This document shows positions 7,242 to 15,581 of a DNA stretch of 64,000 bases, piece by piece. Position numbers and translations under genes: made by a program. Each line of letters opens with the position of its first letter. The first letter of the stretch is position 1. This DNA comes from Actinomadura sp. WMMA1423 (GTDB lineage Bacteria; Actinomycetota; Actinomycetes; Streptosporangiales; Streptosporangiaceae): positions 2,666,001 through 2,730,000 of the forward strand of contig NZ_CP041244.1 of the NCBI RefSeq assembly GCF_006547145.1. The letters run 5' to 3'. The notes beneath the pieces were generated by a model. The model did no database searches. It saw nothing but the letters and a program-made list of their open reading frames with translations, and had not been told where the DNA came from.

Positions 7242-7943
7242 ATGAGGATCGGAATTCTGGGCACCGGGCGCATGGGGACGAGGCTGGCGGCGATGTACGC
7301 CGGCGCGGGCCACGAGGTCGTGCTCGGGTCCCGCGACACAGGCCGCGCCCACCGCATCGCCGAGGGCCTCGCCCTCCCGGGCCTCACCGGCGGCGACTAC
7401 GACCGGGCCCTGGACGCGCCCGTCGTCCTGCCCGCCGTCTTCCTGCGCGACGGCCTGCTGACCCGGCTGGAGTCCCTGCGCGCGGCGCTCGCGGACAAGA
7501 TCCTCATTGACATCACCAACCCGTTCAACGCCGACTACAGCGACTTCATCACCCCGTGGGACACCAGCGGCGCCGAGCAGATCGCCGCGACGCTGCCCGC
7601 CACCCGCGTCGTCGGCGCGTTCAAGAACGTGTGGTGGGAGGTCTTCGACGCTCCGGACTTCGACGGCCTCGCCAGCGACGTCTATGTCGTCTCCGACGAC
7701 GAGGACGCCAAGAGGCAGGTCATCGGACTCGGCGAGGGGACGCCCTTCCGCTACGTCGACGCGGGCCGGCTGAGCAACGCCCGCACCGTCGAGCGGATGA
7801 CGCTGCTCAGCGGTGAGATGGGCGCCCGCCTCGGCTTCTTCCCCCGGATGAACTACGCGCTGCTCGGCCGGCCGTGGCGGCCCGGCCAGGCCGACGGCAC
7901 CGTCGGCGCGCTGATCGCCCGGCCCGAGGGCGACGCCGGATGA
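7242..7943 (+). CDS. F420-dependent NADP reductase-like / NAD(P)-binding oxidoreductase
   Basis: 233 residues. A Rossmann dinucleotide site is at the very start (GILGTGRMGTRLAAMYAGAGHEV, GxGxxG), followed by LGSRD, the usual NADP phosphate-binding segment of the NADPH:F420 reductase/pyrroline-carboxylate-reductase-like family. The central DITNPFNADYSDF and VVGAFKNVWWEVF segments are typical of this family in actinobacteria. It probably moves hydride between NADP(H) and a deazaflavin or small substrate in the cytoplasm. It is divergent from an ArsR gene and overlaps the next gene by 4 nt (ATGA), forming a two-gene unit with the RidA-type gene. The precise substrate is unknown. Confidence 0.75.
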   Translation: MRIGILGTGRMGTRLAAMYAGAGHEVVLGSRDTGRAHRIAEGLALPGLTGGDYDRALDAPVVLPAVFLRDGLLTRLESLRAALADKILIDITNPFNADYSDFITPWDTSGAEQIAATLPATRVVGAFKNVWWEVFDAPDFDGLASDVYVVSDDEDAKRQVIGLGEGTPFRYVDAGRLSNARTVERMTLLSGEMGARLGFFPRMNYALLGRPWRPGQADGTVGALIARPEGDAG

Positions 7944-8419
7944 GCGGCGCGACCGAGCGCCTGCGAGCGGCGGGACTGCACCTTCCCGAGCCGCCCCGGC
8001 CGCTCGGGCGGTACGTCCCCGCCGTGGCGGCCTCGGGCCTGCTGTTCCTCAGCGGGATGCTGCCGCTGCGCGACGGTGAGCCCCTCCTGACGGGTCGCCT
8101 CGGACAGGAGCTCGATCCGGCGGCGGGCCGCGAAGCCGCTCGGGCGGCTGCCCTCAACGCCCTGGCCGTCGCCGACGCCGGAACGGGGCTGGACTCGGTG
8201 GCGCGCGTGGTGCGGCTCGCGGTGCACATCGCCTGCGATCCCGGGTTCGGTGACCACGCGGCCGTGGCGGACGGAGCGTCGGAGGTCTTCGACACCGCCT
8301 TCGCCCCCACCCGCCACAGCCGGCTCGTCTTCGGCTCGGCCGCCCTGCCCGCCGGGATGCCCGTGGAACTCGAAGTCGTGCTGGAGGTGGGCGCCGCGAC
8401 CTCCCCCGGTCAGCTCTGA
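7940..8419 (+). CDS. RidA/YjgF-family protein
   Basis: 159 residues. The fold pattern is that of the RidA-like group with a slightly longer N-terminus: GRYVPAVAASGLLFLSGMLP, a helix AARAAALNALAVADAG, then VARVVRLAVHIACDPGF and VFGSAALPAGMPVELEVVL. Classical RidA hydrolyses reactive enamine/imine intermediates. The active-site Arg of that family sits in the VFGSAALPAG equivalent as RxxxGxxxLP; no clear Arg is at this exact place, so activity is uncertain. Translation is coupled to the upstream reductase (ATGA at 7940). Its 3' end overlaps the convergent TetR gene by 10 nt. Confidence 0.75.
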   Translation: MSGATERLRAAGLHLPEPPRPLGRYVPAVAASGLLFLSGMLPLRDGEPLLTGRLGQELDPAAGREAARAAALNALAVADAGTGLDSVARVVRLAVHIACDPGFGDHAAVADGASEVFDTAFAPTRHSRLVFGSAALPAGMPVELEVVLEVGAATSPGQL

Positions 8420-9129
8420 CTCGTCTTCGCGGGCGCCCCACCTCGGCCGGGCGGCGGGCCGGGGGCGTCGAAGCCGAGCGCGTGGTGCATCTGGTCGGCC
8501 GTCCACGCGGCGTACTCCTGCTCGCTCCACCCCCGGATGCGCACGAGTGAGCGGTAGTGGGACGGATCGTTGAACATCCATACGACGTCCACGGCGCGCT
8601 CGCGGTCCAGGCGGAGCGAGCCGGGGCCGAGCAGCGCCTCGAGGCGATCGATCACCATGGCGGCGCCGAGGCGCCGGTTGCGCTGCATCGTCTCCCACAG
8701 CTCGGACGGCTCGGGGCCCTCGTCCGCGGCCCGGCGCACCACCTCGAAGATCTCCGCGGAGCGTCCGCCGATGAGGCGGCAGACCTCGGCGTAGGCGTCC
8801 AGGACGGCCCGCGGCGTCCGCCCTTCGAGGACCGGCCGGAACCAGGGGCGCTCGGCGACCGGCACCGGCTCGTCGTCGCCCGCCAGCGCCTGGTCGACCA
8901 CTTCGCGCAGCAACGCGGCCTTGGAGCCGAAGGCCGCGAAGGCGGTCGGCCGCGCCACCGCGGCCTCCCCGGCGATGTCGGCCAGGGACGTGGCCGCGTA
9001 GCCGCGCTCGACGAAGAGCCGGTTCGCCGCCGCGACGATCGCCTGGCGGGTCTGCCGGGCCCGCCGGTCGCGCAGCGGCGAGTCGTACCGGCGCCGGCCG
9101 CGGCCGGCCGGAGTGTCGTTGACGCCCAT
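8410..9129 (-). CDS. TetR-family transcriptional regulator
   Basis: 239 residues. The N-terminal HTH is standard (RQAIVAAANRLFVERGYAA, TSLADIAGEAAVARPTAFAAFGSKAALL). The C-terminal ligand domain is of the type that ends in MFNDPSHYRSLVRIRGWS. ATG at 9129 is used. It is divergent from the cupin gene with only 57 nt between them, so it most likely controls both promoters. The 3' end converges with the RidA-type gene. Confidence 0.87.
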   Translation of the reverse strand: MGVNDTPAGRGRRRYDSPLRDRRARQTRQAIVAAANRLFVERGYAATSLADIAGEAAVARPTAFAAFGSKAALLREVVDQALAGDDEPVPVAERPWFRPVLEGRTPRAVLDAYAEVCRLIGGRSAEIFEVVRRAADEGPEPSELWETMQRNRRLGAAMVIDRLEALLGPGSLRLDRERAVDVVWMFNDPSHYRSLVRIRGWSEQEYAAWTADQMHHALGFDAPGPPPGRGGAPAKTSQS

Positions 9130-9157
9130 CGCCAGGCATACTAGCGTGCTATTCAAT

Positions 9158-9168
9158 AGACACTGTCT
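9158..9168. promoter_or_regulatory. Candidate TetR operator
   Basis: AGACACTGTCT is a perfect 5-bp inverted repeat around a single central base, in the 57-bp spacer between the divergent TetR and cupin genes. The spacer is also the only A+T-rich DNA nearby. Assigned by position. Confidence 0.45.
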
Positions 9169-9186
9169 CGCCAAATTGGAGGCGGC

Positions 9187-9684
9187 ATGGCGTCCGTCGT
9201 CCGTCCCTACATGCTGGGAAGCGCCGAGGGCCAGGCGCTGTGGTTCCTCGGCAACCTCGTCACCGTCAAGGCCGCCGGAGCGCAGACCCGGGGCCGGCTC
9301 ACGGTCGCGGAGTTCCTCAACCCGGCCGGCTTCGCCCCGCCGCTGCACCGTCACCTGGAAGAGGACGAGATGTTCTACGTCCTGTCGGGTACGGCCCGCT
9401 TCCTGTGCGACGGGGAGGAGCTCACCGCCCGCCCGGGAGACTTCGTGCTCCTGCCGGTCGGGCTCCCCCACACGTTCGTCGTCGGATCCGACGAGCCGCT
9501 GCGCTGCCTGCAGATCACCACGCCGTCCGGCTTCGAGGACTTCGCCGCGGAGGCCGGCGCCCCCGCCCCCGAGCGCCGGCTCCCGGAACCGGGCCCCGTG
9601 GACCCCGCGGCCCTGGGCCACGCCGCCGCACGCCATCACATCGAGATCCTCGGCCCTCCACCGAGCGTCCATCCGGTCTCCTAG
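9187..9684 (+). CDS. Cupin-domain protein
   Basis: 165 residues in one cupin fold. Motif 1 reads PPLHRHLEEDEMFYVLSG (two His and a Glu for metal binding) and motif 2 reads RPGDFVLLPVGLPHTF with its His. This resembles quercetin-dioxygenase-like cupins. TTGGAGG lies 4-5 nt before ATG 9187. Substrate unknown; its partner is the divergent TetR regulator. Confidence 0.85.
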   Translation: MASVVRPYMLGSAEGQALWFLGNLVTVKAAGAQTRGRLTVAEFLNPAGFAPPLHRHLEEDEMFYVLSGTARFLCDGEELTARPGDFVLLPVGLPHTFVVGSDEPLRCLQITTPSGFEDFAAEAGAPAPERRLPEPGPVDPAALGHAAARHHIEILGPPPSVHPVS

Positions 9685-9775
9685 GCGCGCGGGGCAAGGC
9701 CGGGTGCGGGACCGGTCGCCGCCGGTCGCACGGTCGGGTTGACCCTCCTGTTACGGGAGGCTCGAAGATCGGTGC

Positions 9776-10267
9776 ATGAGCGAATACGTCAGTCCCGTCC
9801 CCATGCCGGCGGTCGACGCGGTGGCGCCCGAGGTCCACAAGGGGATCTACGGCATGCCGATGTTCGTCCGCGTGCCGACGGGCGACCTCGAGGCATCGAA
9901 GGACTTCTGGGTCCGGGGGCTCGGGTTCATCGATCTCTTCTCCGTCCCGGACCGGCTGGTCCATCTGCGGCGCTGGGCCTTCCAGGACGTCCTCCTCGTT
10001 CCCGGAGAAGGGGGCGGGGAGGCCGCGGGCATGAGCGTCAGCTTCGCGTGCGTCCTCGGCCAGCTGGACGAGCTCGCCGCGCGTTGCGAGGAGCTCGTGC
10101 CGGGGTGCACCGAGGGCCCCGCCGACATGCCGTGGAACTCCCGGGAGCTGACGGTCGTCACGCCGGAGAACGTCCAGGTCGTGATGACCGCGGGTCTGCC
10201 GCTCGATCCGAACGGCCGGCGGGCGGACGAGCTGCGGGCGATGGGGATCGAGGTGCCGGGCGTTTGA
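9776..10267 (+). CDS. VOC-family (glyoxalase/bleomycin-resistance fold) protein
   Basis: 163 residues. One VOC module pair is visible: PMFVRVPTGDLEASKDFWVRGLGF, then LRRWAFQDVLLVPGEGG, and a second half with VSFACVLGQLDELAARCEELVPG and NSRELTVVTPENVQVVM. It could be a metal-dependent lyase/dioxygenase or an antibiotic-sequestering protein. Its TGA overlaps a TTG start for the next MerR gene, so the two are probably one unit with the regulator responding to the VOC substrate. Confidence 0.75.
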   Translation: MSEYVSPVPMPAVDAVAPEVHKGIYGMPMFVRVPTGDLEASKDFWVRGLGFIDLFSVPDRLVHLRRWAFQDVLLVPGEGGGEAAGMSVSFACVLGQLDELAARCEELVPGCTEGPADMPWNSRELTVVTPENVQVVMTAGLPLDPNGRRADELRAMGIEVPGV

Positions 10268-11064
10268 GAGTCCACCCACCGGGGGGCCTCACCGTGGGCC
10301 GGGCGGCCGCGCTCGTCGGGGTGACGGTGAAGACGCTGCACCATTGGGACGCGATCGGCCTCGTGCGCCCCACCGGGCGCACGAGGGCGGGGTACCGGGT
10401 GTATTCGGGTGAGGACGTCGCCCGGATGTACCGGGTCCTCGTCTACCGGGAGCTCGGGCTGCCGCTCGCAGAGATCGGCCGGCTGCTCGACGACCCCGGG
10501 ACCGACGCGCGGGACCATCTGCGCCGTCGGCGGGAGCAGCTCGTGGAGTGCGTCTCCCGCCTCCAGGAGAGGTTGTCCTTGGTCGACCGCCTGACGGAGA
10601 CGCTGGAGAGCGGGATGCGGCTGACCACGGAGGAGCAGAACGCGATCTTCGGGGACGGCTGGCGGCCCTCCTGGGCGCAGGAGGCCGGGGAGCGCTGGGG
10701 CGGCAGCGCGCAGTGGGCGCAGTACGCCGGGCGGGCGGCCGCGATGACTCAGGAGGACTGGAAGGAGGTCGCGGCCGAGACCGGCGCGCTGGAGGCCGAC
10801 CTCGCCGCCGCGAAGGGCGCCGGTGTCGCCCCCGGCTCCGCGGCGGCGGGCGCCCTCGCGGAGCGGCACCGCGCCCTGCTGTCACGGCACTTCGACTGTA
10901 CGCACTCGATGCACGTGTGCCTCGGCCGGACGTTCACCGCCGATCCCAGATTCAGCGAGCACTACGACGCGCTCGCGCCCGGACTGGCCGCCTGGCTGCA
11001 CGACGTGATCGCCGCGAACGCCGAGGCCCGGGGCGTCGACCCGCGCTCGGCGACGTGGGAGTGA
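10264..11064 (+). CDS. MerR-family regulator with TipAS-like antibiotic-recognition domain
   Basis: 266 residues from TTG 10264, which overlaps the VOC stop as TTGA and gives the usual short lead before the HTH; GTG 10294 after GGGGGG is the alternative. The MerR HTH reads LTVGRAAALVGVTVKTLHHW then DAIGLVRPTGRTRAGYRVYS. A long coiled helix (about 75-115) follows. The C-terminal 140 residues match TipAS: RHRALLSRHFDCTHSMHVCL then GRTFTADPRFSEHYDALAPG. TipA proteins bind thiopeptide-like compounds and activate multidrug-resistance genes. Confidence 0.82.
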   Translation: MRVHPPGGLTVGRAAALVGVTVKTLHHWDAIGLVRPTGRTRAGYRVYSGEDVARMYRVLVYRELGLPLAEIGRLLDDPGTDARDHLRRRREQLVECVSRLQERLSLVDRLTETLESGMRLTTEEQNAIFGDGWRPSWAQEAGERWGGSAQWAQYAGRAAAMTQEDWKEVAAETGALEADLAAAKGAGVAPGSAAAGALAERHRALLSRHFDCTHSMHVCLGRTFTADPRFSEHYDALAPGLAAWLHDVIAANAEARGVDPRSATWE

Positions 11065-11066
11065 TC

Positions 11067-11399
11067 TCAGGTGCGCGGCGCGTACATGATGACCAGGACG
11101 CCGAGGACGCAGACCGCGGCGCCCGCCACGTCCCAGCGGTCCGGGCGGAAACCGTCCATGACCATGCCCCAGACCAGGGACCCGGCGACGAACACGCCTC
11201 CGTAGGCGGCCAGCACGCGGCCGAAGTCGGCGTCGGGCTGGAAGGTCGCGACGAACCCGTACAGGCCGAGGGCGACGAGGCCCGCGCCGATCCACCAGCC
11301 GCCCCGGTGCTCCCGGACGCCCTGCCAGATCATCCAGGCGCCGCCGATCTCCGCCACGGCGGCGAGGGCGAACAGGACCAGGGACCGCGCGATCGTCAT
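11067..11399 (-). CDS. YnfA/UPF0060-family small membrane protein
   Basis: 110 residues with four membrane helices. Family motifs are [35 protein letters not shown], and [21 protein letters not shown]0060/YnfA proteins are small-multidrug-resistance-like carriers. It is followed upstream on the same strand by a metal-type MerR regulator, a frequent pairing for efflux genes. The gap to that gene is only 13 nt, so they are likely co-transcribed. Confidence 0.9.
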   Translation of the reverse strand: MTIARSLVLFALAAVAEIGGAWMIWQGVREHRGGWWIGAGLVALGLYGFVATFQPDADFGRVLAAYGGVFVAGSLVWGMVMDGFRPDRWDVAGAAVCVLGVLVIMYAPRT

Positions 11400-11412
11400 A
11401 CGGGAACCGTAC

Positions 11413-11913
11413 TCACGTGCCCGAACGCTCCGGCACGGTCCCGGGGCCCGCGAGTTCGGAGAACGGCAGCGGGCAGCACGGCTCCCCCGCGCAGGCGATC
11501 AGGTCGTCGCAGCCGGCGTCGAGCGCCTCGACCAGCGTGGACCGGATCACCTCCAGATCGGCGATGCGCCGCTCCACCTCCTCCAGCTTCGCGCGGGCCC
11601 GCGCGGCCAGCCCGGCGTCGCGCCGGCCGTGCCGGTGCCGTGCGGCCTCCAGCAGCCCGGCGACCTCGTCCAGGCTGAACCCGAGCCGCTGCGCCGTCTT
11701 GATCACCCGCAGCACCGTGACCGCCTCGGCCGGGTAGAGCCGGTGCCCGCCCAGCGTCCGCGCGGGCTCGGCCAGCAGCCCCCGCCGCTCGTAGTAGCGC
11801 AGCGTCTGCGGGTTCACCCCGGCCGCCGCCGCGACCTGGCCGGAGCGCAGCCCCTCGTACCCGTGCGGCGGCACTCCGGACGGCGGCGTGCCCGTGATCG
11901 GCGCGTTGGCCAT
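11413..11913 (-). CDS. MerR-family heavy-metal-type regulator
   Basis: 166 residues. [23 protein letters not shown] then [21 protein letters not shown] dimerisation helix follows, then a cysteine-rich end, [18 protein letters not shown], with CxxxxxxC and CC groups like mercury and soft-metal MerR proteins. A metal- or thiol-sensing role is therefore likely. The promoter upstream has the overlong spacer typical of MerR control. The downstream YnfA gene is its probable target. Confidence 0.85.
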   Translation of the reverse strand: MANAPITGTPPSGVPPHGYEGLRSGQVAAAAGVNPQTLRYYERRGLLAEPARTLGGHRLYPAEAVTVLRVIKTAQRLGFSLDEVAGLLEAARHRHGRRDAGLAARARAKLEEVERRIADLEVIRSTLVEALDAGCDDLIACAGEPCCPLPFSELAGPGTVPERSGT

Positions 11914-11957
11914 TCCCGCTCCTCGTCCCAGCCGCCCCGGCCGGCGGCCATGATCCG

Positions 11958-11989
11958 ACGGTAAGCCCGTACCCGGCTACCGGTTGCAA
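11958..11989 (-). promoter_or_regulatory. MerR-type promoter with 20-bp spacer
   Basis: On the minus strand TTGCAA (11984-11989) and TACCGT (11958-11963) are separated by 20 bp, which MerR proteins correct by twisting. The spacer holds a near-perfect inverted repeat, CGGTAGCC...GGCTTACCG with one extra base. It lies 45 nt upstream of the MerR start at 11913. Box sequences fit sigma70-type promoters only loosely. Confidence 0.6.
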
Positions 11990-12086
11990 CCCCGCGGTGC
12001 CCGGAGCGCATCCCGCCGCCGACAGGACGGGCGCGGCGGGACGGGCTCGGATGCACGGCGGGTCGCGGACTCAGACGGTGGCGCCG
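11990..12086. repeat. Left copy of the approx. 100-bp direct repeat flanking the sugar-catabolic block
   Basis: This 97-bp stretch aligns to 23352-23451 over its whole length with scattered changes and small indels, sharing the core TCCCGCCGCCGACA and the end CTCAGACGG-GGCGCCG. The right copy contains the stop codon and last codons of the erythromycin-esterase gene. Here the same TGA (12071-12073) is preceded by codons reading GGATV, against DGAAV in the intact gene, but no gene body follows. It looks like the severed 3' end of such a gene, left when the 12114-23207 block arrived or a related gene was lost. Confidence 0.75.
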
Positions 12087-12113
12087 CCCCTGACGCGCGG
12101 CCCCTGACACCCC

Positions 12114-12881
12114 CTATCGGGTGCTCGCGGCGATCGACTGGAGTTCTCGTGCGATCAGCGCCGTCGAGTTGAACAGCAGGATTCCGGCGCCGCGGACTCG
12201 CCATTGAGCGGCCTGCTCGACCGTGTCGACCAGGACGCATAGTGCGCAGTCCGGGGAGGCGATGACATCCGCGGCGATCTGGTTCACCGCCGCGGTAACG
12301 TCCGGATGGTCCAGTTGGCCCGGCACGCCCAGGGACAGGGACAGATCGCTCGGACCGATCCACACCGCGTTGAGCCGCTCGGTCTTCGCGATGTCGTCGC
12401 TTCGATCCACCGCCTTCTTGTCCTCGATCTGCGCCACCACGATGGTCTGCTCCGCGGCGTCGGCCAGATGCCGTTCCACCGGTACCGTTCCCTGGCGTCC
12501 GGCCCGGGTGCTGATCGCCAGGCCCCGTACCCCGGCGGGCGGGTAGTGCGCGGCCCGCACCGCCGCCTGGGCTTCCTCGGCACAGGAGATGTGGGGCACG
12601 ATGATCCCGGCGGCGCCGGCGTCGAGGGCGCGCAGGACCGGCAGGGGTTCGTGGTCGCCCACCCGTACGAGGGCCGCGATGCCGGCGGCGTCCGCGGCGC
12701 GGAGGTGGTGTTCGAGTTCCGTCACCTCGGCCGCGCCGTGTTCGGTGTCGATGACGACGAGATCGAAGCCCGCGTGGCCGGCGAGTTCGATGACGGCCGC
12801 GGCGGGCATCTTGACGATCAGGCCGATGACGACGTCACCACGGGCGATGCGCCCGGCCAGGGGCTCTGGCGTGTGCTTCAC
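12114..12881 (-). CDS. HpcH/HpaI-family aldolase
   Basis: 255 residues, one TIM barrel. Family signatures are DLVVIDTEHGAAE (metal/substrate acid), a catalytic-type RVGDHEPLPVLRALDAGAAG, IIVPHISCAEEAQAAV, and the Glu/Asp pair in AQIEDKKAV and WIGPSDLSLSLG. The class cleaves 2-keto-3-deoxy (sugar) acids or 4-hydroxy-2-oxo acids to pyruvate plus an aldehyde with a divalent metal. It is the last gene of the minus-strand block, 54 nt after the DUF1537 kinase. The most likely role is splitting the acid made by the two dehydrogenases of the block. The stop is only 28 nt from the left flanking repeat. Confidence 0.85.
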   Translation of the reverse strand: MKHTPEPLAGRIARGDVVIGLIVKMPAAAVIELAGHAGFDLVVIDTEHGAAEVTELEHHLRAADAAGIAALVRVGDHEPLPVLRALDAGAAGIIVPHISCAEEAQAAVRAAHYPPAGVRGLAISTRAGRQGTVPVERHLADAAEQTIVVAQIEDKKAVDRSDDIAKTERLNAVWIGPSDLSLSLGVPGQLDHPDVTAAVNQIAADVIASPDCALCVLVDTVEQAAQWRVRGAGILLFNSTALIARELQSIAASTR

Positions 12882-12935
12882 GATGGCTGGCTCCCATTCC
12901 GTCCCTGGTCGGGAACCCTCAGGGGCAGGTTGTGA

Positions 12936-14369
12936 TCAGGCTGGAGCGGCACTGCCCGGCCTTTCCAGCATGGAGATGGCCCGGGCGAGCGCGTCTTCGC
13001 CTCCGACGTTTCCCGGGAAGATCACGTAAGGAACGCCGGGATACCGTGTCTCCGTGCCCAGCCGGAGCGCCGACACCCGGCCAGGGAACAACTGCCCCAG
13101 GACGGACGCGCGCCGCATGCCCAGTCCGTGGACGGCGACCTCATGGGAGGTGATGCCGCCCTTGGCGATCACGTAGCGCAACGGCGCCTCCGGTGACAGC
13201 CGCGCGACGACCTCGCAGACCCCGTCGGAGATCCGGCGGGCCATCGCAAGGCTCTCCTGCCGGTCGTGGTCGGCGGCGCGTACCGTGCGGGAGGTCACCA
13301 GCCCGGCATGGCCGTGCGGAACCGCCGCCTCCAGCGTCCTCACCGCCTGATCGACCGCCTGTCTCCGCCGGTCAGGGCGCAGGAGCAGGTCAACGTCGAG
13401 TTCGACCACGGTCAGCCCGTGGACGCGCACGGCAGCGGCGAGTTGCCGGCTCGTCAGCGCCGTGTGGGAACCGACCACGCTCAGACCGTACGGCCGGTCC
13501 TGCGCCGTCGCGTGGTCGAGCAGTTCGACGCCCGTGAGCGCTCCGCGCGGGGGCTGCCCGGCAAGGGCACGGACGAATGACGGCCCCGTGCGGTAGACGA
13601 ACCGCCGGCCGGCGCGTTCGGCGGCCTGACACGCGAGCGCCAGGGCCTCCAGATCGGCCGGCGTGCGGGCGTTGGCGACGGTGACGGCTCCGTCCGACAG
13701 CGAGCCGAGGATCCGGACCGCCGCGCCGCCGTGGCGCAGATCGTCCAGCGAGATCGAGCACACTCGCGCCGGGGTCGGGGCCCGTGACGCGACCCATTTC
13801 CGCAGGTCCTCCTCCCGGTATCCGAACGTGGGATCACGAGCGAACTCGGTCCGCGCGGCCGGCACCGCCCGGCCGCCAGGCTGCACCACCCACTGCACGT
13901 CGCCCTCGGTGTACCGGCCGGCTTCCGGATACGCGGGGGCGAACACCACCCCGTCGACCGGCCGGCCGGCGTCGCGGCATGCGGTCAGGATGGCCCTGAG
14001 CTCGGCCTGGAAGTGTCCCCTCAGGGTCGAGTCGCTCCGGCTGACGAAGACCGGCCGGGCGCCGGCGCGGCCGGCCGCCTCGATCGCCGTCCGCACGAGT
14101 CGGCGGCAGGCTTCGGCGGCGGCCTCCTCGGGCAGGCTGCGGCTGTTGGTCCAGACGAACACCGGACGGCGGTCCCGGGCGCTCGATACGAGGTCATCGG
14201 CCGTCGGCTCCACGTTCACGGCGACGTCGTGTACGGCCTGGGAGCCGGTCGGATCGTCGTCGAGGACCACCGGCCAGACGTTGGTCTCGGCATTGTGGGC
14301 GCGGATGAGCGGCAACGCCGTGCCGCGCGGCGGATTCGCCACGGGGCCGTCGTGCGCGGAAATGCTCAT
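12936..14369 (-). CDS. Four-carbon acid sugar kinase family protein (DUF1537)
   Basis: 477 residues with both family domains. The N-terminal sugar-binding part holds VVLDDDPTGSQAVHDV and SRSDSTLRGH, and the C-terminal nucleotide-binding part holds VIAKGGITSHEVAVHGLG. Known members (OtnK, DtnK, LtnK) phosphorylate four-carbon keto acids such as 2-oxo-tetronate or D/L-threonate. ATG at 14369 overlaps the M24 peptidase stop as ATGA. With the aldolase and two dehydrogenases it points to breakdown of a sugar acid. The exact sugar cannot be told from sequence. Confidence 0.88.
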   Translation of the reverse strand: MSISAHDGPVANPPRGTALPLIRAHNAETNVWPVVLDDDPTGSQAVHDVAVNVEPTADDLVSSARDRRPVFVWTNSRSLPEEAAAEACRRLVRTAIEAAGRAGARPVFVSRSDSTLRGHFQAELRAILTACRDAGRPVDGVVFAPAYPEAGRYTEGDVQWVVQPGGRAVPAARTEFARDPTFGYREEDLRKWVASRAPTPARVCSISLDDLRHGGAAVRILGSLSDGAVTVANARTPADLEALALACQAAERAGRRFVYRTGPSFVRALAGQPPRGALTGVELLDHATAQDRPYGLSVVGSHTALTSRQLAAAVRVHGLTVVELDVDLLLRPDRRRQAVDQAVRTLEAAVPHGHAGLVTSRTVRAADHDRQESLAMARRISDGVCEVVARLSPEAPLRYVIAKGGITSHEVAVHGLGMRRASVLGQLFPGRVSALRLGTETRYPGVPYVIFPGNVGGEDALARAISMLERPGSAAPA

Positions 14370-15526
14370 CTCTTCCCCGGCCGGTTCCAGCCGCGCCCGG
14401 TGTCTCCCGGCGCCTCCCAGCCGTCGGGCGTGACGATCAGCGTGTCTTCGAGCTTGACGAAACCCGCCTCCTGGTTCTCCACCCACGTCTCGATCGACAG
14501 CACGAGGCCGGGTTCGAGCGGTGCCTCCGCGTGGTCGGCGGGGTAGGGCACCGGTCCGGTGGCGGTCAGCCGTGGGACCTCATGGGTGATCAGGCCCATT
14601 CCGTGTGCGACGAAGTACATCTCCCCCCGGTGCCCGCAGCCGGCGAGCGCCTTCTCCGCCGCGGCGAAGACGTCGCCGCCCCGGCGGCCCGGCGCCACCG
14701 CCGTGCGCGCGGCCTGCTGCACCGACTCGACCTCATCCAGGAGCTCGGTCATCAGGGCGGTCGGCTCGCCGGCCACCGCCATGCGAGCCAGGTCGCCGAT
14801 GTAGCCCTGGTACATGCCGCCGGAGTCGAGGGAGAGCACCTCGCCGTCCCGCCAGATCCGGTCGGACGGTGCGCGGTTGAGGTCGGGACCGGTGGAGACG
14901 AGGCAGTAGTCGAAGACCATCCCGCGGGCGGTCTGTGCGCGACGGAACCGTTCGACGATGTCGGCCTTGCTCTGCCCCGGCCGGGACTCGGCGAAGGTCT
15001 CCAGCATCGAGTCGATGATCCCGGCCGACGCCGTACGGACCAGGGCGAGTTCCTCGGCCGACTTGATGGCGCGCATCGCCTCCAGCAGCTTCTGGGCCTC
15101 GACGAACGTCGCGCCTGGCAGTTCACCGCGCAGGACGTCCCACGCGTCGGCGGGCAGGAACGCCTTCTCCACCGCGATCGTCGCGGTGTCCAGACCGCGG
15201 CGGCGCAGCCCCTCCGCGACCGCGCGGCCCGTGTCGGCGCTGGACCAGGACACGTGCTGGACGTCGGGCACCCAGAGCGGGAACACATCGGTCCCCCACG
15301 TCTCGTTCCCGCAGCCGACGTAGAACGCCTGCTCCGGTGTCCCCCGTCGGTACATCAGCGCGGGCAGGTAACGGGACAGCCCGATGGCGTCCATGTTCGC
15401 GAAGAAGAAGTAGCGGTAGCCGCCGAGCATGTGCTGCAGGTTGAAACGCGTGGTCGCAACGACCGCATCGACGCCGATCTCGTCCATCAGCGTGTCCAGG
15501 CGCCGTGCATCGAAGGGAAGGTTCAC
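14366..15526 (-). CDS. M24-family metallopeptidase (creatinase/prolidase-like)
   Basis: 386 residues: a creatinase N-terminal domain (about 1-140) and an M24 pita-bread domain. The five metal ligands are visible: two Asp in SLDSGGMYQGYIGDLARM, His in VAHGMGLITHEVPR, Glu in LSIETWVE, and Glu in FVKLEDTLIV. It could be an aminopeptidase, or an amidohydrolase-like enzyme such as ectoine hydrolase or creatinase, which share this fold. It overlaps the sugar kinase by 4 nt, so it belongs to the operon. A peptidase in a sugar block suggests that the imported compound carries an amide or amino-acid part, or that the enzyme has another hydrolytic role. Confidence 0.87.
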   Translation of the reverse strand: MNLPFDARRLDTLMDEIGVDAVVATTRFNLQHMLGGYRYFFFANMDAIGLSRYLPALMYRRGTPEQAFYVGCGNETWGTDVFPLWVPDVQHVSWSSADTGRAVAEGLRRRGLDTATIAVEKAFLPADAWDVLRGELPGATFVEAQKLLEAMRAIKSAEELALVRTASAGIIDSMLETFAESRPGQSKADIVERFRRAQTARGMVFDYCLVSTGPDLNRAPSDRIWRDGEVLSLDSGGMYQGYIGDLARMAVAGEPTALMTELLDEVESVQQAARTAVAPGRRGGDVFAAAEKALAGCGHRGEMYFVAHGMGLITHEVPRLTATGPVPYPADHAEAPLEPGLVLSIETWVENQEAGFVKLEDTLIVTPDGWEAPGDTGRGWNRPGKR

Positions 15527-15581
15527 GGTAAGGCTCCGGTCGGTGGTCTTCCCGGCGGTGGCCGGTCGGCTCTGAGGAGGG

